From a virus: DNA of 35,849 bases. Below the pieces are notes generated by a model. That model did not search any database and was not told where the DNA came from. It was given only the letters and a program-made list of their open reading frames with translations. This document shows positions 14,452-20,119 of the stretch, in pieces. The first letter of the stretch is position 1; every line of letters begins with the position of its first letter. The DNA lies in IMG/VR virus record IMGVR_UViG_3300028394_000183, positions 1 through 35,849 of that record; one strand, given 5' to 3'. The translations under genes and the position numbers were made by a program.

Positions 14452-14597
14452 CCAACCAATCCCTCCAGCGGCTTCAACGAGCCGCATGGAGCACACCCAA
14501 AGGCAAATGCTTAGTGTCAGCCCGTGACATTTCCGCCCTGATCTACGCATGGGCCAAGCTACAGGAGCGGCAAAAAACCCCGAAGTCCAAACCATGA
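14448..14597 (+). CDS. hypothetical 49-aa basic protein
   Basis: This 49-residue, strongly basic helical peptide (SLQRLQRAAWSTPKGK, later YAWAKLQERQKTPKSKP) is held between ATGA overlaps on both ends. It directly precedes the methyltransferase gene, with which it is translationally coupled. Function is not recognisable. Possibly a nucleic-acid-binding accessory, by charge only. Confidence 0.55.
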   Translation: MTNQSLQRLQRAAWSTPKGKCLVSARDISALIYAWAKLQERQKTPKSKP

Positions 14598-15280
14598 AGG
14601 TTCTTGTCGCCTGCGAGTATTCTGGGGCCGTCAGGGATGCATTTGCCCGATTGGGGCACGACGCATGGTCTTGCGACCTGATGCCTTCAGAATCGCAAGG
14701 AAACCACCTTACAGGCGATGTCAGGCCACTGCTCAGAGAGCAATGGGCATGGGATTTGATCATCGCATTTCCCCCTTGCACTTACCTGTGCAGCTCGGGG
14801 ATGCATTGGACAGTGCGGGGGCTGCGGGATCCCCAGCTAACCGAAGATGCGCTCGACCTAGTGAGGACGCTGATGAATGCCGATTGCCCCCGCATCGCCC
14901 TTGAGAATCCGATTGGCTGCATCTCCAGCAGGATTCGCAAGCCTGACCAGAAGATCCACCCTTGGCAATTCGGCCACCCAGAATCTAAAACCACTTGCTT
15001 ATGGCTAAAAAACCTCCCGCCACTCATCCCCACCAACATCCTGACAAAGCCACCAAACGGACGCTGGGAGAATCAGACACCCAGCGGTCAAAACAAGCTC
15101 GGGCCAAGCAAGGATCGGTGGAAGATCCGGTCAAAAACGTATCAGGGGATAGCCGACGCTATGGCCGCGCAATGGAGTGTGTCCGCATCGTCTTCGCCAG
15201 CGATTGCCAACCCTGCCCCGATTGCGGAGAACCTGTTTGCGTGGGCTGCAATGAACACTACGCAGAGTGCGAGTGTCTAG
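14594..15280 (+). CDS. DNA C5-cytosine methyltransferase-like protein
   Basis: This 228-aa protein starts KVLVACEYSGAVRDAF (SAM-binding loop, residues 2-17). It has D-x-x-P near 28-31 and G-N-H-x-x-G-D-V (36-43). The catalytic-type F-P-P-C-T-Y-L (59-65, Cys62) and the L-E-N-P (103-106) motif of C5 methyltransferases follow, and a C-terminal G-I-A-D-A-M-A-A-Q-W closes the fold. It is much shorter than bacterial Dcm and lacks an obvious target-recognition domain, as in a phage-specific subfamily. It probably methylates phage DNA against restriction; no partner endonuclease is nearby. It is coupled by ATGA to the gene before it, and its last 109 bp overlap the next gene. Confidence 0.78.
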   Translation: MKVLVACEYSGAVRDAFARLGHDAWSCDLMPSESQGNHLTGDVRPLLREQWAWDLIIAFPPCTYLCSSGMHWTVRGLRDPQLTEDALDLVRTLMNADCPRIALENPIGCISSRIRKPDQKIHPWQFGHPESKTTCLWLKNLPPLIPTNILTKPPNGRWENQTPSGQNKLGPSKDRWKIRSKTYQGIADAMAAQWSVSASSSPAIANPAPIAENLFAWAAMNTTQSASV

Positions 15281-15366
15281 GGCCAGACAACGCCACAGAA
15301 CAGGGCTGGCAGCTTGCCGAAACCGAGGACGGGACAGTGTACGCCATTCGTGAGCGTCCCATTTAA
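15172..15366 (+). CDS. 64-aa zinc-ribbon-like protein overlapping the methyltransferase
   Basis: This frame starts inside the methyltransferase gene and continues 86 bp beyond it. It has C-Q-P-C-P-D-C-G, then C-V-G-C-N-E-H-Y-A-E-C-E-C-L-G-P: many Cys/His in a double zinc-knuckle pattern (residues about 12-35), then an acidic tail. I recognise the C-x-x-H-Y-A-x-C-x-C-x-G-P signature from small phage proteins, in which it likewise follows or overlaps early genes. It most likely binds zinc; function is unknown. The 109-bp overlap is large but compositionally sound. Confidence 0.65.
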   Translation: MECVRIVFASDCQPCPDCGEPVCVGCNEHYAECECLGPDNATEQGWQLAETEDGTVYAIRERPI

Positions 15367-15367
15367 C

Positions 15368-15432
15368 CCAGTAATTTGACCCAAGGATTCAACTAGGGAA
15401 TTTGACGCAGCAGTTTGGCTGGCAGATTCCCT
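15368..15432. repeat. second array of the 13-bp repeat, five degenerate units
   Basis: Units 15368-15380, 15381-15393, 15394-15406, 15407-15419 and 15420-15432 are spaced exactly 13 bp apart. Units 1 and 3 match the main-array consensus (AATTTGAC), while units 2, 4 and 5 are decayed. It fills the gap between the convergent ends of the early operon and the minus-strand cassette, 3 kb from the main array. Confidence 0.65.
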
Positions 15433-15446
15433 TTTTCATTTTGATC

Positions 15447-15701
15447 CTAGCAATTCCATGCCCTGCGGCTCCAATAATTTGGACTGAAAATGTTATCCTT
15501 GCCCGTTATCCCACCGGACCGAGCACAGTAGCTTTTCTTTCGTGCTGGCTGATCCTTCTTGATGGACATCTTGGGATCTCCGAAGCGGACGATCTTCGTT
15601 TTCCCGTTTTTCTTGACGAGGACAGCCGACTTCTTCTTTCCGCCAGGCGTCCGCTTTACCTTTCCGTACCCGCTAAACTTCTCTCCACGGTGCGTAATCA
15701 T
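15447..15701 (-). CDS. conserved phage protein with a K-K-D-x-P-A-R-K-K-S-Y motif
   Basis: This 84-aa basic protein contains GKTKIVRFGDPKMSIKKDQP followed by ARKKSYCARSGG and, at the C-terminus, ANYW-S-type residues (SPNYWSRRAW). The pattern (R-F-G-D, then D-P-A-R-x-x-S-Y-x-x-R, then S-x-N-Y-W-S) is a recognisable small phage family, often near packaging or structural genes and of unknown role. It is on the strand opposite the surrounding early genes and is coupled by ATGA to the 78-aa gene upstream. Plus-strand frames over it are shadows. Confidence 0.8.
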   Translation of the reverse strand: MITHRGEKFSGYGKVKRTPGGKKKSAVLVKKNGKTKIVRFGDPKMSIKKDQPARKKSYCARSGGITGKDNIFSPNYWSRRAWNC

Positions 15702-15934
15702 TTGAGCTTCTTCTGGGCCTTGTGTTCCCGCTTGTCAATCATCCTCCACTTGACCACCTGTCTCCAGTCGCCTGATACCTCATCCCTGACTTCCGTCTTC
15801 CCCCCTGCTAGTTCAACTTCCACTGGCAGATGAGCACTGTGAGGAAGGATCCAGTCCGCTTTATTCCATTGGTTGAGTTTCACGGCTGGGTGCAAGGTGC
15901 GTTTTGGCTCGGGTAACGGTTGGGCATAGCTCAC
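15698..15934 (-). CDS. hypothetical 78-aa protein, partner of the 84-aa gene
   Basis: This 78-aa basic protein has WNKADWILPHSAHLPVEVEL in the middle and a Lys-rich C-terminal helix (RMIDKREHKAQKKLK). The start is the GTG at 15934, whose AAGGGG neighbourhood lies in a strong stem-loop (15926-15956), so initiation is probably controlled by structure. It overlaps the following gene by ATGA. The family is not recognised. The two genes form a leftward cassette within a rightward operon. Confidence 0.6.
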   Translation of the reverse strand: MSYAQPLPEPKRTLHPAVKLNQWNKADWILPHSAHLPVEVELAGGKTEVRDEVSGDWRQVVKWRMIDKREHKAQKKLK

Positions 15935-15956
15935 CCCTTGTAAGGGGGCGAGCTAT
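15926..15956 (-). promoter_or_regulatory. strong stem-loop over the start of the minus-strand cassette
   Basis: ATAGCTC (15926-15932) pairs perfectly with GAGCTAT (15950-15956). Inside, CCCCTT (15934-15939) pairs with AAGGGG (15942-15947), leaving a 2-nt gap in DNA form. On the minus strand it contains the purine-rich AAGGGG and the GTG start of the 78-aa gene, so the RNA could hide its own initiation site. There is no T-tract on either side. Confidence 0.6.
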
Positions 15957-16394
15957 TGGTGCAAATGCGCCTTGGACGGGGTGTCTGGGACATTGAGGGA
16001 TCCGCTCGGGCGTGCCAGCTGCACACGGATTGACCTCGGCTCACTAGGTAAACCTACACTCTTATGCCAGCGGGTAATCGTTCTGGCTGCCGATACTGAG
16101 GATCAGAGGCTGATTCCTAACCCACCTTGCGGTGCGGCGGCTTGTGGGCCAATCTCAGCTTGAGGTCTTTGCAGCGTTGCGGGCTGCTTACGCATCAGGG
16201 CGTAAAAACGCCCGCAGAGGTTGCAGTCTCGGCGGGCGTTCAAACTGACTACTAAAATTGATTGCTCGTCTCGGCTGCAACTCCGGTGACAAGGGAGAAG
16301 AAAGTAACGAATTAACAGGGGCGCAAGATTTATTTCAACAATAATGAGAAAAAGAGTTGCAAGCTAAGTTAAAATGTATCTTATCAGTCCCATC
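15957..16394. other. non-coding, structured region upstream of the recombination genes
   Basis: No convincing gene is present; the 63-codon plus-strand frame at 15972-16163 has no coding character. The stretch holds GCAGC/GCTGC (16171-16187), GGGCGT/ACGCCC (16198-16213) and AACGCCCGC/GCGGGCGTT (16207-16240), of which the last two exclude each other. It also holds GTTGCAG/CTGCAAC (16220-16226 with 16275-16281). From about 16300 it becomes AT-rich, as for a promoter. A structured RNA or attenuator is possible. Confidence 0.45.
16204..16240 (-). terminator. minus-strand Rho-independent terminator
   Basis: Read on the minus strand, AACGCCCGC (16240-16232) and GCGGGCGTT (16215-16207) form a perfect 9-bp stem with a 16-nt loop. 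The 3' arm runs into five T (16208-16204). It would stop leftward transcripts coming from about 16.4 kb, where no minus-strand gene is known. It therefore either ends a small antisense RNA or serves as one arm of a plus-strand switch. Confidence 0.55.
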
Positions 16395-16435
16395 GAGAGG
16401 CATTCCGCCTCTCACAACCAGTAAAAACAGAACAC
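16395..16435 (+). promoter_or_regulatory. hairpin leader element, copy 5 (best copy)
   Basis: GAGAGGC (16395-16401), loop ATTCC and GCCTCTC (16407-16413) form a perfect 7-bp stem. CAACCAGTAAAAACAG (16415-16430) and the ATG at 16436 follow immediately. There is no T-tract and no Shine-Dalgarno sequence. Loop length (5 nt), distance to the CCAGTAA motif and A/C-rich spacer match copies 1 and 3, while the stem sequence differs. That suggests conservation of structure. Confidence 0.7.
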
Positions 16436-17233
16436 ATGAATAAGTCACAACATTGGTACGATCAGAACGGGAACGCTTGCTTTGAGGTTCCTAAGGCCAA
16501 AGGTGGCGGGATGCGGGCCACTACGCTGGCAGACGCTCGGAAGCTCGGGCTGTACCCCAGCGTTACAACCATCATGTCAGTTATGGCCAAGCCACAACTC
16601 GACGATTGGAAGTTGCAACAGGTCGCTGAACGAGCCTACGCCAACCCACCGCAAGACGGCGAAGAGGCATCGAGCTATGTCAGACGCACCATTGTCGGAG
16701 CATTTGAACAAGTCAGCGATGCAGCCGATCTGGGGACGGCCATTCACGGTGCCCTAGAAGCTCATTTTAAAGGCCTTCCTATCCCAGAGGGTATGGACGC
16801 CTACGTTCGGCCTGTCGTGGCCGCGCTGGACGTTGCTGGGATTCGGCTGATGCAGCACGAACTCCGGTTGGTCAACGCTGTCAACGGCTACGCTGGCACC
16901 ACCGACGCAGTGATGGTCCGTGACGGCAAGCAAGGCATCCTAGACTTCAAGTCCCGCAAGACCAAGGCGGGCGTCAAGTGCGAGCCGTGGGACACTGAAC
17001 CCATGCAAATCGCCGCTTACGGTGTGGCCAAGTTCCTCACCGTCCCCACCTGTGGGGCCAATGTCTACATCTCAACCACTGAACCAGGACGCGTGGACGT
17101 AGTGCATTACAACCATTCCGAGCTCCACGCAGCTTGGCACGCCTTCCGAAATATGATCGAACTCTGGCAGTACCTCAAAGGGTATCGCCCGCCCTCTTTG
17201 TCAGCAACCAGTAACACGTCAGTAAACCAATAA
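16436..17233 (+). CDS. PD-(D/E)XK exonuclease (RecB/Cas4-like recombination nuclease)
   Basis: This 265-aa protein has the order of a RecB-type nuclease. LYPSVTTIMSVM (39-50) comes first, then DLGTAIHGALEAH with His104 (98-110). HELRLVN with Glu142 follows, then GTTDAV with Asp157, GILDFKS with Asp170-x-Lys172, and QIAAY with Gln191. These give the His, Glu, Asp, Asp-x-Lys and Gln-x-x-x-Tyr catalytic set. It would resect DNA ends for recombination-dependent replication and concatemer formation. It stands at the head of a recombination/replication cluster (SSB-like, wHTH, initiator-like) behind hairpin leader copy 5. The Ser/Thr/Asn-rich C-terminus overlaps the leader motif of the next gene. 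Confidence 0.85.
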   Translation: MNKSQHWYDQNGNACFEVPKAKGGGMRATTLADARKLGLYPSVTTIMSVMAKPQLDDWKLQQVAERAYANPPQDGEEASSYVRRTIVGAFEQVSDAADLGTAIHGALEAHFKGLPIPEGMDAYVRPVVAALDVAGIRLMQHELRLVNAVNGYAGTTDAVMVRDGKQGILDFKSRKTKAGVKCEPWDTEPMQIAAYGVAKFLTVPTCGANVYISTTEPGRVDVVHYNHSELHAAWHAFRNMIELWQYLKGYRPPSLSATSNTSVNQ

Positions 17234-17245
17234 AACAAAACAGTC

Positions 17246-17914
17246 ATGCCTATCAACGTATCCAACAAAACCAAGTCAGATCCCGTGCCCGCTGGCACCC
17301 ATCACGCAGTCTGCTACGGAATCATCGCCGTTGGCACCCAGCCATCCGAGAAGTTCACCCCTCGCCAGAAGATTGTCGTGTGCTTCGAAATCCCATCGGA
17401 ACGCATCACAATTAAGGATCAGGATCTGCCACGGGGCATCAGCAAGCGATACACCCTTAGCCTTAACGAAAAGAGCAGCCTCCGCAAAGACCTCCAGTCG
17501 TGGCGTGGCAAGCCGTTCACGCAAGAGGAACTTAACGGCTTTGATGTCTCCAAGGTGATCGGCTCCAATTGCCTCATCTCCGTCCTTCACTCTGATCGCG
17601 CTGGGGCGGTGTACGCTGACATTAGCGGTATCTCCGCTTTGCCGCGGCAAATGGCGTCAGTCCGACCAGAGAACACACCGCTGTACTTCAACCTGCTGGA
17701 ATCCATTGATCTGGCCAAGAAGACGGGCAACACGGATGTCAATTGGCCCTCCGAGCTGCCAGCGTGGGTGCAGAAAATCTGCTCCCAAGCAGACGAGTAC
17801 CTAGCATTTCGTGGTGGAGAGTCGGCTGAGAGTCCAGCGGCTAAAACCATTGGCAAGCTGATGGAAACACAGGATCTTGCCGCAGAAGGTGACAGTGAAA
17901 GCGTCCCATTCTAA
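17246..17914 (+). CDS. single-stranded DNA-binding-like phage protein
   Basis: This 222-aa protein follows the exonuclease by 12 bp. It has a beta-rich N-terminal half with KRYTLSLNEKSSLRKDLQSW (about 69-88), then GKPFTQEELNGFD and a VIGSNCLISV strand. I recognise this pattern from phage ssDNA-binding/recombination-mediator candidates. It ends in an acidic tail with the tip D-S-E-S-V-P-F, very like the D-x-I-P-F tip by which SSB recruits partners. It probably coats resected DNA and recruits a recombinase. The assignment rests on pattern, tail and neighbours; the OB fold itself is not proven. Confidence 0.65.
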   Translation: MPINVSNKTKSDPVPAGTHHAVCYGIIAVGTQPSEKFTPRQKIVVCFEIPSERITIKDQDLPRGISKRYTLSLNEKSSLRKDLQSWRGKPFTQEELNGFDVSKVIGSNCLISVLHSDRAGAVYADISGISALPRQMASVRPENTPLYFNLLESIDLAKKTGNTDVNWPSELPAWVQKICSQADEYLAFRGGESAESPAAKTIGKLMETQDLAAEGDSESVPF

Positions 17915-17916
17915 TC

Positions 17917-18243
17917 ATGAAAACCAGTACAACGGGACACCAGATAGAACTAGGCGAATGGCTAAGGGACCAATGCTTAACGCACATTCTTGAGCACACG
18001 CCCGATAGTTGGGTGGAGGCGTTTGAGGAGAAGGCAGGACGGTTGCTACGGACGCAGGGATCCTTCACCGCAGAGGAAGTTGTTAGCCATGTCGGGCCAC
18101 CACCTAACCATGTAAACGCCATCGGGGCCGTGTGCCGAGCTTATGCCCGACGCAATGACCTCGTTGGCTCCTACGAGAAGGCCACCAACCCAGCAGCTCA
18201 CGCCCGCGTCATCGTCCGCTGGAAGGATGCCAATCAACAATGA
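17917..18243 (+). CDS. winged-helix-like early protein, 108 aa
   Basis: This 108-aa protein has a helical first half (RDQCLTHILEHTPDSWVEAF). The second half is winged-helix-like: SFTAEEVVSHVGPPPNHVNA, then GAVCRAYARRNDLV, then ARVIVRWK. The G-P-P-P-N-H-x-N-A-x-G-A motif is typical of small phage proteins in replication clusters, of unknown exact role. It starts 2 bp after the SSB-like gene. A DNA-binding or recombination accessory role is likely. Confidence 0.7.
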   Translation: MKTSTTGHQIELGEWLRDQCLTHILEHTPDSWVEAFEEKAGRLLRTQGSFTAEEVVSHVGPPPNHVNAIGAVCRAYARRNDLVGSYEKATNPAAHARVIVRWKDANQQ

Positions 18244-18341
18244 ACACGTATGTTTGGTTATTTGCGTGCTTTATCTGGCTTCTTATTGGGATCCTCATTG
18301 GCGTTTTCGGCAGTGGAGATTCCGATCACAGCGACGATTGA
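18240..18341 (+). CDS. 33-aa membrane peptide nested in the endolysin gene
   Basis: The ATG overlaps the preceding TGA (ATGA) and the frame runs 33 codons to TGA at 18339-18341. It reads in a different frame from the endolysin, whose ATG follows 10 bases later. The peptide is one membrane helix (about residues 4-24, VWLFACFIWLLIGILIGVF) with a short polar N-terminus and an acidic tail (GSGDSDHSDD). A holin-like, pinholin-like or lysis-regulating role is conceivable. The alternative is chance: hydrophobic codons of the overlapped signal peptide shifted by one frame also tend to be hydrophobic. Confidence 0.4.
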   Translation: MNTYVWLFACFIWLLIGILIGVFGSGDSDHSDD

Positions 18342-18684
18342 CCTAGATAGGCTGATAGCCTGCATCGAACACAAAGAGGGTGCCCCTTGGAGCAATTCAG
18401 GGGGTGCCCTCCAATTTACTAGAGCGACGTGGAGCGATTTCTCCACTGACCCCTACACTTGGGCCTCGCGGCCCGACAAAGCCCGCCAAATCGCACGGAA
18501 AGCCCTATTGCGGGCCATCCAGAGAATGCATCAGGACGGCATTCAACCCTCAGTGTGGCTCCTCGCCCTGCGCTGGAACTGCGGATACGCAGGAATGGTG
18601 AAGCGAATGGAGGGACGCTGGGACTACGCAGAACACATCAGGAATCTTTATTACGACCATGAATTTCTCAGAACACGCCTTTGA
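18250..18684 (+). CDS. secreted endolysin, lysozyme/transglycosylase-like
   Basis: This 144-aa protein has an N-terminal signal sequence (residues 1-21, hydrophobic core GFLLGSSLAF, with AFSA before VEIP as a possible cleavage site). A lysozyme-like domain follows. It has LIACIEHKEG (35-44, Glu40 or Glu43 as catalytic acid), GGALQFTRATW (51-61, like the G-x-x-Q-x-x-x-x-T-W of transglycosylases), and WNCGYAGMVKRM in place of the Y-N-x-G-x motif. It would cut peptidoglycan after export. It lies with the recombination genes, 13 kb from the holin and on the other strand, which is unusual. A virion or early cell-wall role is the alternative. Confidence 0.65.
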   Translation: MFGYLRALSGFLLGSSLAFSAVEIPITATIDLDRLIACIEHKEGAPWSNSGGALQFTRATWSDFSTDPYTWASRPDKARQIARKALLRAIQRMHQDGIQPSVWLLALRWNCGYAGMVKRMEGRWDYAEHIRNLYYDHEFLRTRL

Positions 18685-19183
18685 CGCCTGCTGCCGAGAG
18701 GCCAAGGCTATTGGCAGACGGCTGAATAAAACTGAATGGCTGGAGGCCATGCAGGAGGCTTACGACTCTTACCCGCACGAAGGGCTGTTGGCTACGGATA
18801 CACCCAAAGTTAGGGCTACCCGCGTAAAGGCAGTAGACGCGGAATGGCTGGAGAGCTTGGAGCAGAATCCAGCCTATGCCGGCATCGACATAAAGCGTGA
18901 GCTAGGGAAAGCCCAAGCCTGGGCATCTGTCCGCAAGGTAGGCGTAAGCCAGATGCGCTTTCTCAATTGGCTCAACAAGGCGCAAGTGTCCGATCGGCCT
19001 ATTCAGTTTAACGGAGCAGGGGCCACCTCGTTCCCCACTCCCTCCGCTCAAACCAGCAGTGAACCCAAAGGCTGGCGTGAATGGGTGCGCGAGAACTCCA
19101 CAGATCCTAGCAATGCAGATAGACCGTGGAACGCATTAGAAGCAGTAGCTCAGAAATACATTTTAACCCAACTACAGAAATGA
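18659..19183 (+). CDS. replication-initiator/primosome-like accessory protein
   Basis: This 174-aa protein has an N-terminal helix with KTEWLEAMQEAYDSYP. A core pattern follows: W-L-E-S-L, then YAGIDIKRELGKAQAWASV, then M-R-F-L-N-W-L-N-K-A (about 60-117). This D-I-x-x-E-L-x-K-x-x-x-W ... R-F-x-N-W-L motif is common at the C-terminus of phage replisome-organiser or helicase-loader-like proteins. Here it stands with a short N-terminal part and a Pro/Ser linker (PTPSAQTSSE). It overlaps the endolysin by 26 bp and is followed by an ATGA overlap. It likely helps recruit host replication proteins; no polymerase or helicase is encoded. Confidence 0.55.
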   Translation: MNFSEHAFDACCREAKAIGRRLNKTEWLEAMQEAYDSYPHEGLLATDTPKVRATRVKAVDAEWLESLEQNPAYAGIDIKRELGKAQAWASVRKVGVSQMRFLNWLNKAQVSDRPIQFNGAGATSFPTPSAQTSSEPKGWREWVRENSTDPSNADRPWNALEAVAQKYILTQLQK

Positions 19184-19665
19184 ACACACTTACACCCACA
19201 CCCCGAACCGACGCAGCGGTAAAGCTGACCTTCGCCGCAGGTCACAACACCGTTTGTCCGAACTTCGCCCGCACGCTGGAGCGCGAACTCACCGCCCTCA
19301 CCGCCGAGCGCGATCAACTCCGCGCCGACTGCGAGAACGAAACGAAATGGGCCGCGCACTACCTAGCTCAGTCGATCGCGGACAAGTCACGCGCCGAGAA
19401 ATCCGAACGCGCTGAGACCGTCGCCCTCGCCAACTGGAACGGCGCGCTTGAGCGGGCCTTGAAAGCCGACGCCGAACTCGCCACCGAGCGGGCGCGGCGG
19501 GATGATCTGGTTGCGGACATAAACGATGCCTGCATCACGCTCGCATCCGCCAAGGACGACTGCGACGACTACGCTATGCAGAACACGGGGTTTAAGCTAG
19601 AGGCTGTTCGCGATGTGTTGCTACAGTACATTCCGAACGCGGCGATGAAGGGGGGCGCGAAATGA
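19180..19665 (+). CDS. PTPRTD-family coiled-coil protein, copy A (161 aa)
   Basis: I chose the ATG at 19180 (MNTLTPTPRTDAAV), which overlaps the previous stop; the frame open from 19126 is a shadow. The N-terminal P-T-P-R-T-D-A motif is followed by FARTLERELTALTAERDQL (about 28-46) and a long coiled-coil, ending in A-A-M-K-G-G-A-K. The same N- and C-terminal signatures recur in the genes at 19880 and 20116, and the N-terminal one at 20631. They form a tandem paralogous family of unknown function that is widespread in phages. Confidence 0.75.
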   Translation: MNTLTPTPRTDAAVKLTFAAGHNTVCPNFARTLERELTALTAERDQLRADCENETKWAAHYLAQSIADKSRAEKSERAETVALANWNGALERALKADAELATERARRDDLVADINDACITLASAKDDCDDYAMQNTGFKLEAVRDVLLQYIPNAAMKGGAK

Positions 19666-19883
19666 GTGCCGACTTTTGGATGGGATTCTCTGCTGGGCTC
19701 GCGTTCTTGGTCGTGGTTCTCAGCGCATTTGCCGCTCTCTCAAAGCGCATGAGCGCCGAGAACCGCAAGGCGCACGAGGCTACGACGGGACTGCTTGAGG
19801 ATGCGAATTATAACCGCGACCGCATCGCCAATCAGCTTTCCCGCATTGCAAACGAGCTTGAGCAGCAAGGAGCCCGCAAATGA
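19662..19883 (+). CDS. 73-aa membrane protein within the PTPRTD cluster
   Basis: The protein has one N-terminal membrane helix (about residues 7-27, MGFSAGLAFLVVVLSAFAAL) and a charged C-terminal coiled-coil (DRIANQLSRIANELEQQGARK). It lies between coiled-coil copies A and C with ATGA overlaps on both sides. Its coiled-coil could dock the PTPRTD proteins at the membrane. That is inference from topology and neighbours. The topology is also spanin-like, but no lysis context is present. Confidence 0.65.
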   Translation: MSADFWMGFSAGLAFLVVVLSAFAALSKRMSAENRKAHEATTGLLEDANYNRDRIANQLSRIANELEQQGARK

Positions 19884-20119
19884 GCGCACCCACACCCACA
19901 CCCCGCACCTGCGGCGAAATCTCCTGCGACGAGTGCAACGCACGCACCGCCGCCCTTACCGCCGAGCGCGACCAACTCCGCGCCGAACTCGCCAAGGAGC
20001 GTGCGCGGCTCGACTGGCTGGAAAAGTCCGACCCCGATGCGATGCATTGGTGGACGGTGGGCGAACCGAATAGCATCCGCGTTGACATCGACGCGGCGAT
20101 GCGGGGGGGCGCGAAATGA
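19880..20119 (+). CDS. PTPRTD-family protein, short copy (79 aa)
   Basis: This 79-aa copy keeps the N-terminal TPTPRT (then C-G instead of D-A), the shared ALTAERDQLRAELAKERARL heptads (about 23-42), D-W-L-E, and the end D-A-A-M-R-G-G-A-K. The middle expansion of the longer copies is missing. It looks like the minimal form of the family. It is coupled by ATGA to the genes on both sides. Confidence 0.7.
   Translation: MSAPTPTPRTCGEISCDECNARTAALTAERDQLRAELAKERARLDWLEKSDPDAMHWWTVGEPNSIRVDIDAAMRGGAK

Noticed and set aside
15402-15833. 143-codon plus-strand frame
   Set aside because: It is antisense to the 84-aa and 78-aa genes, whose minus-strand products have a recognisable family motif.
15926-15960. 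Possible tRNA D-arm-like sequence GGGCATAGCTCA
   Set aside because: No anticodon arm, T-loop or acceptor pairing could be completed; the sequence is explained by a simple long hairpin.
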